This document shows positions 1-7,878 of a DNA stretch of 14,208 bases, in pieces (the first letter of the stretch is position 1; the number at the start of each line of letters is the position of its first letter). This stretch comes from Trebonia sp. GTDB lineage: Bacteria; Actinomycetota; Actinomycetes; Streptosporangiales; Streptosporangiaceae. Position numbers and translations under genes: made by a program. Where the stretch lies: NCBI GenBank assembly GCA_030038035.1, contig JASHPP010000580.1, positions 1 through 14,208 on the forward strand, in the 5' to 3' direction. The notes beneath the pieces are model-generated. The model was given only the letters and a program-made list of their open reading frames with translations. It was not told the DNA's origin and made no database searches.

Positions 1-230
1 CCGGCGGCGGCACGGCGGGCGGCCCGGGCCGGGTCGCGGACGAGCAGGCGCGGGTCGTCGGCGCGGACCGCGCCGGCGCCGACGAGGATCGCGTCGCAGG
101 CGGCGCGCAGCTCGTCGACCTCGTCCAGGTCGGCGGGGCCGGACAGGATCAGCCGGCTCGCCGACGCGTCGTCGAGGCAGCCGTCGACGGAGACGGCACA
201 GCTGAGCAGCGTGTACGGGCGGCACGGCAC
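1..230 (-). CDS. RibD C-terminal / dihydrofolate reductase-like protein, 5' part only
   Basis: The reverse strand reads without a stop from about 230 to the window edge. It gives a protein beginning VPCRPYTLLSCAVSVDG and continuing with DDPRLLVRDPARAARR. This matches the N-terminus of the RibD-C/DHFR-like reductase family: a first beta strand ending in SxDG, then the 'D-A-I-L-V-G-A-x-x-V/I-R-x-D-x-P-x-L' NADPH-binding segment. Such enzymes reduce a pyrimidine or pterin intermediate with NADPH, for example in riboflavin synthesis; the actual substrate cannot be told from 76 residues. The start is uncertain: GTG 230 best fits the family N-terminus, with in-frame GTG 239 and ATG 275 as alternatives and no clear Shine-Dalgarno for any. 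It is divergent from the aldehyde dehydrogenase at 274. The C-terminal part lies outside the window. Confidence 0.78.
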   Translation of the reverse strand, partial: MPCRPYTLLSCAVSVDGCLDDASASRLILSGPADLDEVDELRAACDAILVGAGAVRADDPRLLVRDPARAARRAAA

Positions 231-273
231 GGAGGGCACTCTACCGGCCGGCGGGCGGTGGTTTACTGGCTGC

Positions 274-1845
274 ATGTCTAGTGGTCACGCGGTATCGCCC
301 GCGGCGCCGTCGTGGGGCCGGGCGCGCGACACCTTCGAGTCGGTGAACCCGGCGACGGGCGAGGTGCTTGCCACGTTCGCCGTGGACGGGCAGCGCGAGA
401 TCGCGATCGCGGTCCGGCGGGCCCGCGGCGCGGCCGCGTGGTGGGCCGGGCTCGGCTGGCAGGACAGGCAGCTGCGGCTGCTCGCCTGGAAGTCCCACAT
501 CACCAGGTACATGGGACGGCTGGCGCAGCTGGTGCGTGACGAGACGGGCAAGCCACTCGACGACGCCAGGCTCGAGATCGTCACCGCGATCCTCCACCTG
601 GACTGGGCCGCCAAGCACGCCCACGCGGTGCTGCGGCCGCGGCGCGTGCCCAGCGGGCTGATGATGGTCAACCAGGCGGCGTCCGTGGAGTACCAGCCGC
701 TCGGGGTGGTCGCGGTCATCGGGCCGTGGAACTACCCGGTGTACACCCCGATGGGATCGATCAGCTACGCGCTCGCGGCCGGCAACGCCGTGGTGTTCAA
801 GCCGAGCGAGCTGACCACGGGGACCGGGCAGTGGCTGGTGCAGTCGTTCACCGAGGTGCTCAGCGAGGTGTTCGGCGACAGCGAGCCGGTGCTGCAGCTC
901 GTGACCGGGCTCGGCGCGACCGGGGCCGAGCTGGCCAAGGCCGGTGTCGGCAAGATCGCCTTCACCGGCTCGGCCGCCACCGCCCGCAAGGTGCTTGCCG
1001 CGGCCGCGGAGACGATGACGCCGGTGCTCGCCGAGTGCGGCGGGAAGGACGCCCTGCTCGTCGCCGCGGACGCGGACCTGGACGCGGCGGCCGACGCCGC
1101 CGCGTGGGGGGCGATGTCCAACGCCGGGCAGACCTGCGTGGGCGTCGAGCGGGTCTACGTGGCCGACGCGGTCTACCACACGTTCCTTGAGAAGCTCAAC
1201 GACCGGATCGGCAAGCTGCGCCCTGGCGACGACGAGGGCGCGTCCTACGGCCCGATGACGCTGCCCGGGCAGGTCGAGGTCGTGGAACGCCACCTGGCCG
1301 ACGCCATGGCCCGCGGCGGCAGGCCGGTGTACGGGGGGCTCGACTCGGTGCGGCCCCCGTACGTGCACCCCGTCGTGCTCGTGGACGTGCCCGCCGACAG
1401 CGCGGCGATTCGCGAGGAGACGTTCGGGCCGGTCGTGGCCGTGACGCCGGTGCCGTCGCTCGCCGACGGCGTGCGGCTGGCGAACGCGTCGCCGTACGCG
1501 CTCGGGTCCGCCGTGTTCACCAAGCGGCGGCGGACCGGCCTGCGCGCGGCGCGCGCGCTGCGGGCGGGGATGACGTCGGTGAACTCGGTGATCGCGTTCG
1601 CGGCGGTGCCGTCGCTGCCGTTCGGCGGGTCGGGGGAGTCCGGGTTCGGGCGCACCCATGGCGCCGACGGGCTGCGCGAGTTCTCCAGGGTCAAGTCGAT
1701 CACCCGGCAGCGGATGCGCCCGGTCGTGCGCACCACGACGTTCCGGCGCGACGCGCGCGACACCGAGCGCATCGTGAGGCTGGTCACGATCCTGCACGGG
1801 CGGCTGTACAAGCCGAAGCGTCGTCGGCGCCGCGGGCGCCCCTAG
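274..1845 (+). CDS. NAD(P)-dependent aldehyde dehydrogenase family protein
   Basis: This 523-residue protein oxidises an aldehyde to a carboxylic acid through a cysteine thiohemiacetal; the substrate is not readable, and succinate-semialdehyde or aromatic/aliphatic aldehydes are all possible. The full ALDH motif set is present: SVNPATGEV near the N-terminus, the active-site Asn N153 in GPWNYPV, cofactor lysine K176 in VVFKPSE, FTGSAATA, general base E254 in AECGGK, nucleophile C288 in NAGQTCVG, E382-F384 in EETFGP and LPFGGSGESGFG near the end. Spacings N153-K176 (23) and E254-C288 (34) equal those of ALDH2, so it should be active. ATG 274 fits the family; upstream in-frame codons from GTG 211 would add 21 non-homologous residues. 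No good ribosome binding site is seen. TTTACT at 262-267 would place a transcription start at the ATG, so it may be leaderless. The Arg/Lys-rich last 15 residues extend past the usual end. Confidence 0.93.
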   Translation: MSSGHAVSPAAPSWGRARDTFESVNPATGEVLATFAVDGQREIAIAVRRARGAAAWWAGLGWQDRQLRLLAWKSHITRYMGRLAQLVRDETGKPLDDARLEIVTAILHLDWAAKHAHAVLRPRRVPSGLMMVNQAASVEYQPLGVVAVIGPWNYPVYTPMGSISYALAAGNAVVFKPSELTTGTGQWLVQSFTEVLSEVFGDSEPVLQLVTGLGATGAELAKAGVGKIAFTGSAATARKVLAAAAETMTPVLAECGGKDALLVAADADLDAAADAAAWGAMSNAGQTCVGVERVYVADAVYHTFLEKLNDRIGKLRPGDDEGASYGPMTLPGQVEVVERHLADAMARGGRPVYGGLDSVRPPYVHPVVLVDVPADSAAIREETFGPVVAVTPVPSLADGVRLANASPYALGSAVFTKRRRTGLRAARALRAGMTSVNSVIAFAAVPSLPFGGSGESGFGRTHGADGLREFSRVKSITRQRMRPVVRTTTFRRDARDTERIVRLVTILHGRLYKPKRRRRRGRP

Positions 1846-1854
1846 CCCGTCAGC

Positions 1855-1911
1855 CGCTCGCCCGCTTGCCGTTCGCTCGCCCGCTTGCCGTTCGCTCGCC
1901 CGCCTGCCGTG
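1855..1911. repeat. 19-bp tandem repeat, about three copies
   Basis: The unit CGCTCGCCCGCTTGCCGTT occurs at 1855-1873 and again without change at 1874-1892. A third copy at 1893-1911 has two changes. Related fragments (GCGCCGTTCGCCG) continue to about 1925. The array fills most of the 83 bp between two convergent genes, the aldehyde dehydrogenase and the GMC oxidoreductase. No hairpin with a T-tract is seen here, so I do not call a terminator. Confidence 0.85.
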
Positions 1912-1928
1912 CGCCGTTCGCCGTTTGC

Positions 1929-3617
1929 CTAGCTCGCCAGCGCGGGGCTGGGGCTGGCCTCGGCCGGGTCGAGCGGCGCGAGCGGCGCACGGCCGATGAT
2001 CAGGTCGGCGGCCCGCTCGGCGATCGCGATCACCGGGGCGTTCGTGTTGCCGCGCGGCAGGGTGGGCATCACGGACGCGTCCACGACCCGGAGCCCGTCA
2101 ACGCCGCGCACCCGCAGCAGGGGGTCGACGACGCCGGCGGGCGCCTTGCGGCTCGCCGCGCCGGTACAGCCGGAGCCCCCCGAGTCACCGGAGCCGCCCG
2201 CGCGGGGGTCGCCGCCCATGGCGCAGGTGCCGGCCGGGTGGTAGGTGCTCACCAGCGCCCGCCGGATGTAGTCCCGGATCTCGTGGTCGGTGTGCACGCC
2301 GTCGCCCGGCGCGAGTTCCTCGGCGCAGATCTTCGACAAGGGAGCGGCGGTCCCGTAGTCGCGGGCCATCCGCACGCCGATGGCGAGCGCGGACAGGTCG
2401 CGAACCTCGGACAGGTAGCCGGGGTCGATCAGCGGCCGGTGCCGCGGGTCGCGCGAGGCCAGCGTCAGCTTCCCGCGGCTGGCCACGTCGACCAGCGTGA
2501 CGAGAACCGTCATCGCCCGCCGCGCCGCGTCGGTCAGCCCCTGCTCCTTGAACGCGGCGGGCAGCACGTGCCACTGCAGGTCCGGGGCGGGCAGCCGCGG
2601 GTCGCTGCGGGCGAACCCGCCGGCCTCGGCGATGTTGGACGTGAGCGGGCCACGGTGGCTGAGCCGCCAGCGCGCGAACCCCGCGTTGCCGGTGCTCTCC
2701 CACAGGCCCTTGACGGCCGGGGTCGACCACAGCACAGGCACCGACGGGTGGTCCATGAGGTTCGCGCCGACGGCGGGGTTGTCGGCGATCACGTAGATGC
2801 CGTGCTCGCGCAGGTCGTCGGCGGGCCCGATGCCCGACAGCATGAGCAGCTGGGGGCTGCCGATCGCGCCCGCCGTGAGGACGACCTCGGCCTCGGCACG
2901 AGCCGTTTCCTCGCGCCCGCCGCGCCGGTAGGTGACCCCTGCGGCGCGGCCCCCTTCGATGACCAGGCCGGTGGCGAGGGCATCGGTGATGATCGTGAGG
3001 TTTTCCGGCCTGCGCGCCAGGTAGGCGTCCGCCGCGCTGCACCGGCGCCCATCGCGCTGGGTGACCTGATAGAAGCCGACCCCGTCCTGCACCGGCCCGT
3101 TGAAGTCGTCGTTTTCCAGGGCACCGCGCCGGCTGGCGGCCGTGATGAACAGCCGGCCGTGTTCGGACTTGTAGCGCAGGTCCTGAACGGCGAGTGGCCC
3201 CTCCGTTCCGTGATAGGCGCTCGCCCCGCGGGCGTTGTCCTCGGCGCGCAGGAAGTACGGGAGCAGGTCACGGTATCCCCACCCGGTGCAGCCGAACTCG
3301 TCGCGCCACGCGTCGTAGTCCAGCCTGCTGCCCCGGATGTAGATCATCGCGTTCAGCGCTGAGCTGCCGCCGAGCACCCGGCCGCGCGGCCAGTAGACCG
3401 GCCGGCCGTCGGCGCGCTCCTGCGGGAGCGTGACGTAGTTCCAGTCGTACCTGCTGCGGAAAAGGCGGACGTACGCGGCGGGGACGCGGATCTCCGCGAC
3501 GTCCGCGTGCGGGCCGGCCTCGAGCAGTAGCACCCTGGTGCCGGGATTCTCGGCGAGCCTCGCGGCGAGTACGCAGCCCGCGCTTCCGCCGCCCACGATC
3601 ACGTAGTCGAACACCAC
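1929..3617 (-). CDS. GMC-family FAD-dependent oxidoreductase (choline dehydrogenase-like)
   Basis: This 562-residue flavoprotein should oxidise an alcohol or other hydroxyl substrate using bound FAD. The N-terminus holds the Rossmann dinucleotide site VIVGGGSAG (residues 7-14) with E33 ending strand two. GMC signature 1 (GRVLGGSSALNAMIYIRG) lies at 79-96 and signature 2 (GAIGSPQLLMLSGIGP) at 250-265. The catalytic pair is H460 in TYHPAGTCAMG and N524 in PRGNTNAP, as in choline and alcohol dehydrogenases of the family. The start must be GTG 3617 (or the next GTG, 3614), because TAG lies directly upstream in frame; AAGGTGGG five to six bases before it is a good Shine-Dalgarno. A Gly/Ser-rich segment with one Cys (about 469-495) sits between the catalytic His and the C-terminal strand and looks like a family-atypical insertion. 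The gene stands alone between convergent and divergent neighbours. The substrate is unknown. Confidence 0.93.
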   Translation of the reverse strand: MVFDYVIVGGGSAGCVLAARLAENPGTRVLLLEAGPHADVAEIRVPAAYVRLFRSRYDWNYVTLPQERADGRPVYWPRGRVLGGSSALNAMIYIRGSRLDYDAWRDEFGCTGWGYRDLLPYFLRAEDNARGASAYHGTEGPLAVQDLRYKSEHGRLFITAASRRGALENDDFNGPVQDGVGFYQVTQRDGRRCSAADAYLARRPENLTIITDALATGLVIEGGRAAGVTYRRGGREETARAEAEVVLTAGAIGSPQLLMLSGIGPADDLREHGIYVIADNPAVGANLMDHPSVPVLWSTPAVKGLWESTGNAGFARWRLSHRGPLTSNIAEAGGFARSDPRLPAPDLQWHVLPAAFKEQGLTDAARRAMTVLVTLVDVASRGKLTLASRDPRHRPLIDPGYLSEVRDLSALAIGVRMARDYGTAAPLSKICAEELAPGDGVHTDHEIRDYIRRALVSTYHPAGTCAMGGDPRAGGSGDSGGSGCTGAASRKAPAGVVDPLLRVRGVDGLRVVDASVMPTLPRGNTNAPVIAIAERAADLIIGRAPLAPLDPAEASPSPALAS

Positions 3618-3707
3618 CTAGCCCACCTTGCCCGCGTCGCCTCGGCGTTCCCGCGCTCGCTGCCGTTCGCCGCCGTCCGTACGATGCGGCGCGCCGCGCC
3701 CGGATCC

Positions 3708-3737
3708 TGACATTTCGTGACACCTGTGGTGACACCT
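3708..3737. promoter_or_regulatory. TGACA direct-repeat cluster, possible operator
   Basis: TGACA occurs at 3708-3712, 3718-3722 and 3730-3734, i.e. spaced 10 and 12 bp, about one helical turn. The last two sit inside an exact 9-bp direct repeat GTGACACCT (3717-3725 and 3729-3737). On the minus strand a TAAGGT box (about 3739-3734) that could serve the GMC gene overlaps the cluster. Evenly phased direct repeats at a promoter suggest binding by a dimeric regulator, but no factor can be named. Confidence 0.35.
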
Positions 3738-3782
3738 TACCGGGCCGCGGTGCAGCGTTCGGGGCGAGAGACCGTGACGTGA

Positions 3783-3834
3783 CCGGGGTCCGGCGGGCCC
3801 CCGAGAACCGCCGGACCCCGGAGCTTCCGGGGTC
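3783..3834. other. Two overlapping, mutually exclusive perfect hairpins
   Basis: Segment A (3783-3796) is exactly complementary to segment B (3808-3821): a 14-bp stem with an 11-nt loop. Part of B (3814-3822) is also exactly complementary to segment C (3826-3834): a 9-bp stem with a 3-nt GCT loop. Segment B cannot be in both, so the element has an A:B or B:C choice. Neither stem is followed by a T-run on either strand, so a classical intrinsic terminator is not supported. Confidence 0.6.
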
Positions 3835-3971
3835 GTTACGTAGTGTAGCTAAACGATTTCACATCTTCGCGGGAAAGTGAATACCCCAGGTCAGCGGCTC
3901 ATCTTTTTTTGCTGCGACTACTTTGCGTTACTCAGGCGGCAGCGGGCGGGGCGAGTGGCGGTGGCCTGGCT

Positions 3972-3977
3972 TAGGCT
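3972..3977 (+). promoter_or_regulatory. -10 box for a leaderless adenosyltransferase transcript
   Basis: TAGGCT fits the actinobacterial TANNNT -10 pattern and ends six bases before the ATG at 3984, so transcription would start at or within a base of that ATG. No Shine-Dalgarno is visible, which agrees with a leaderless mRNA. The -35 region is not recognisable. Confidence 0.45.
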
Positions 3978-3983
3978 GTGCAC

Positions 3984-4583
3984 ATGGCCAACGAGCGACG
4001 CGACAACCCGGTCGTGCTCTCCCGGATCTACACGCGCACCGGCGACGGCGGGACCACCGCGCTGGCGGACGGATCGCGGGTCGCGAAGACCGACAGCCGG
4101 CTGCAGGCGTACGCCGACACCGACGAGGCGAACTGCGCGATAGGGACGGCGCTGACGTTCGGACAGCTGCCGCCCGCCATCGGCGAACTGCTCGGCCGGA
4201 TTCAGAATGAGCTGTTCGACGTCGGCGCCGACCTCGCCAACCCGGTGACCGCCGAGCCGCCAAGCTACCCGCAGCTGCGCATCGACGAGAGCTACATCAC
4301 GGCGCTTGAGGAGGCCTGCGACTCCTACAACGAGGCGCTGCCCGTGCTGCGCAGCTTCGTGCTGCCCGGCGGGACGCCGGGAGCCGCGCTGCTGCACACG
4401 GCGCGTGCCGTCACCCGGCGTGCCGAGCGCAGCGCCTGGGCCGTCGTGGCGGAATACGGCCAGAGCGTGAGCGTCTGGCCGGCCAAGTACCTCAACCGGC
4501 TGTCAGACCTGCTGTTCATCCTCGCCCGCGTCGCCAACGCCGACCAGGGCGACGTGCTGTGGCGCCCGGGCGGCGACCGGTAG
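3984..4583 (+). CDS. pduO: PduO-type ATP:cob(I)alamin adenosyltransferase
   Basis: This 199-residue cytoplasmic enzyme transfers the adenosyl group of ATP to cob(I)alamin, giving the B12 coenzyme used by mutases and other radical enzymes. It carries the ATP-binding N-terminal motif TRTGDGGTT (18-25), the DEAN/AIG segment (48-54), SFVLPGGTPGAALLHTAR (124-141), the RAVTRRAER helix (141-149) and KYLNRLSDLLFILAR (168-182), all typical of the PduO/MMAB trimeric family and unlike CobA/CobO or EutT types. ATG 3984 is preferred over GTG 3978 because a -10 box is placed for a leaderless start there. The gene converges on the ATP synthase operon, with its TAG 3 bp from the DUF2550 stop. An adenosyltransferase gene beside the atp operon is a known actinobacterial arrangement (e.g. 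Rv1314c in M. tuberculosis). Confidence 0.95.
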   Translation: MANERRDNPVVLSRIYTRTGDGGTTALADGSRVAKTDSRLQAYADTDEANCAIGTALTFGQLPPAIGELLGRIQNELFDVGADLANPVTAEPPSYPQLRIDESYITALEEACDSYNEALPVLRSFVLPGGTPGAALLHTARAVTRRAERSAWAVVAEYGQSVSVWPAKYLNRLSDLLFILARVANADQGDVLWRPGGDR

Positions 4584-4586
4584 CTA

Positions 4587-5081
4587 CTACGCGATGTCCT
4601 CAAGGTGCGAACCGGGCGGAGACGCCTCCAGCCAGGCGAGGAACCCGGTCAGCGCCTGCTCGGTCATCGCGAGCTCCACGTGGTCGCCTGGCGTTTCCTT
4701 CCGGCGGGCGCGCCGGTCGGCGTAGTCGCCGGGCGGCCGGGTGCAGACCTCGACGACGGTGTGCTCCGGGCCGAGCACGGTCGCCTCGGACGCCAGCGAC
4801 GGACGGCGGGAGAGCACCGTGAGCTGGCGGCGGTGAAAGACCCGCTCGGGGCGGAGCAGCACGCCGAGGGCGCCATACCAGCACAGTTCGTCGCCCTGGT
4901 AGGACGCGACACCGAGGCGCCAGGCGCCCCGCCCCGCCGGGTGGCGCAGGCCGCACTCGACGGTCCCGCCGCCCCGCTCGAGCAGGTACCGCCGGACCGC
5001 CAGGGCGCTGGCCGCGAGCAGGATGAGCACGAGGAAGACGGCGAACAGCCAGAGTGCGTCGAGTGCCAGCGCCCCGCCCAC
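4587..5081 (-). CDS. DUF2550 family membrane-anchored protein
   Basis: This 164-residue protein has one N-terminal hydrophobic segment (about residues 8-28: LWLFAVFLVLILLAASALAV) followed by a basic RRYLLER and a globular domain, so it is probably a single-pass membrane protein with the domain inside the cell. The domain has the family look of DUF2550 (WRLGVASYQGDELCWYGALG, then RRQLTVLSRR). DUF2550 genes directly follow atpC in many actinobacteria (Rv1312 in M. tuberculosis); the function is not established. GTG 5081 has GGAG five bases upstream and lies 12 bp after the atpC stop, so it is the last gene of the operon. It ends with tandem TAG TAG stops (the first at 4587-4589, the second at 4584-4586) abutting the convergent adenosyltransferase gene. 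Confidence 0.88.
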   Translation of the reverse strand: MGGALALDALWLFAVFLVLILLAASALAVRRYLLERGGGTVECGLRHPAGRGAWRLGVASYQGDELCWYGALGVLLRPERVFHRRQLTVLSRRPSLASEATVLGPEHTVVEVCTRPPGDYADRRARRKETPGDHVELAMTEQALTGFLAWLEASPPGSHLEDIA

Positions 5082-5093
5082 CCCCGCTCCGCG

Positions 5094-6961
<1,868 letters not shown>

Positions 6962-7873
6962 TTACTCACTCCCTGCGTTCGCCTCAGCGAGCGCGTTCGC
7001 ACCGCCGACGATTTCGCTGATTTCCTGGGTGATCTCGGCCTGCCTGGCGTTGTTCGCCTCCCGGGTGAGCCGGTCTAGCAAGTCGTTCGCGTTGTCCGTT
7101 GCGGCCTTCATCGCGCGCCGCCGCGCCGCCAGCTCGGAGGCCGCCGCCTCCAGCATGGCGTAGTAGATCCGGCTGGCCACGTACTGCGGCAGCAGCGCGT
7201 CAAGCACCACGTCCGTGGACGGCTCGAACTCGTACGAGGGCAGCGGCCCGCCCGGCCGCGCGCCGGGCTTGTCCTCGATCTCCATCGGCAGCAGCCGCCG
7301 GACCGACGGGCGCTGGGTCAGCATCGAGACAAACTCGGTCGAGACGAGGTAGATCTCGTCGACGCCGCCCTCGGCCGTGGGCGTCTCGAATGCCTCGAGC
7401 ACCGCCGCGGCCACCGCCTCGGCGTCGGCGTAGGCCGGCTGGGCGGAAAAGCCGCTCCACTCCCTCGCGGTGGCCAGCTCGCGGAAGCGGTGCCACGCGA
7501 TGCCCTTGCGGCCGGCCACGTAGCTGGTGGTCGTGATCCGGTTCTCGTTGTTGCGCTCGCGGAGCCTTGCCGCCTCGCGCAGCACGTTGGCGTTGTACGC
7601 GCCGCAGAAGCCGCTGTCGCTGGTGAGGATCAGCATCGCCGCGCGCGAGAAGGTCTCCGGCTCGGTGATCATCGGGTGGCTGACCGACGACGACCGGCTC
7701 ACCACCGCTTCCACCGCCTGGGTGAGCTCGCGCGCGTACGGCTCGGCGGCGCGCATCCGCTGCTGCGCCCGCACGATCCGCGACGACGCGATCAGCTCCT
7801 GGGCGCGGGTGATCTTGCCGATCGACTTGACCGCCCTGATCCGCGCCCGGACCGCGCGAAGCTGTGCTCCCAT
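6962..7873 (-). CDS. atpG: F1 ATP synthase gamma subunit
   Basis: The 303-residue gamma subunit is the rotor shaft inside the alpha3beta3 ring. The N-terminal helix (MGAQLRAVRARIRAVKSIGKITRAQELIASSRI) and C-terminal helix (ARRRAMKAATDNANDLLDRLTREANNARQAEITQEISEIVGGA) are the conserved coiled coil. The middle Rossmann-like domain contains LILTSDSGFCGAYNANV. The segment FETPTAEGGVDEIYLV is about four residues longer than the same place in E. coli; mycobacteria have a larger insertion in this area linked to low ATPase activity, so only a small loop is seen here. ATG 7873 lies 5 bp after the atpA stop. The ribosome binding site is weak (GAG-type), so translation is probably coupled to atpA. Confidence 0.97.
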   Translation of the reverse strand: MGAQLRAVRARIRAVKSIGKITRAQELIASSRIVRAQQRMRAAEPYARELTQAVEAVVSRSSSVSHPMITEPETFSRAAMLILTSDSGFCGAYNANVLREAARLRERNNENRITTTSYVAGRKGIAWHRFRELATAREWSGFSAQPAYADAEAVAAAVLEAFETPTAEGGVDEIYLVSTEFVSMLTQRPSVRRLLPMEIEDKPGARPGGPLPSYEFEPSTDVVLDALLPQYVASRIYYAMLEAAASELAARRRAMKAATDNANDLLDRLTREANNARQAEITQEISEIVGGANALAEANAGSE

Positions 7874-7878
7874 GGCCG

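Larger units (their letters stand above)
3618..3983. other. 366-bp divergent intergenic region between the GMC oxidoreductase and the adenosyltransferase
   Basis: Both flanking genes are transcribed away from this stretch, so it should carry two promoters. It contains a TGACA repeat cluster (3708-3737), two overlapping perfect inverted repeats (3783-3834), an AT-richer patch (about 3835-3915) with a run of seven T (3904-3910), and a -10-like box right before the adenosyltransferase start. A sequence similar to the 1855-1911 repeat (CTCGCTGCCGTTCGCCGCCG, about 3657-3676) lies close to the GMC start. No convincing gene is seen inside. Confidence 0.7.

Noticed and set aside
1866..3362. Long open frame of about 498 codons on the plus strand opposite the GMC gene
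   Set aside because: Its translation is Arg/Ala/Gly/Val-rich without any domain, while the opposite strand has all GMC motifs in order. It is a high-GC antisense shadow.
3904..3910. Run of seven T upstream of the adenosyltransferase gene as an intrinsic terminator
   Set aside because: No stem-loop directly precedes it; the strong hairpins end 70 bp earlier.
3877..4143. 88-codon plus-strand frame overlapping the adenosyltransferase start
   Set aside because: It is out of frame with the clearly conserved adenosyltransferase and its product becomes Arg/Thr/Pro low-complexity sequence.
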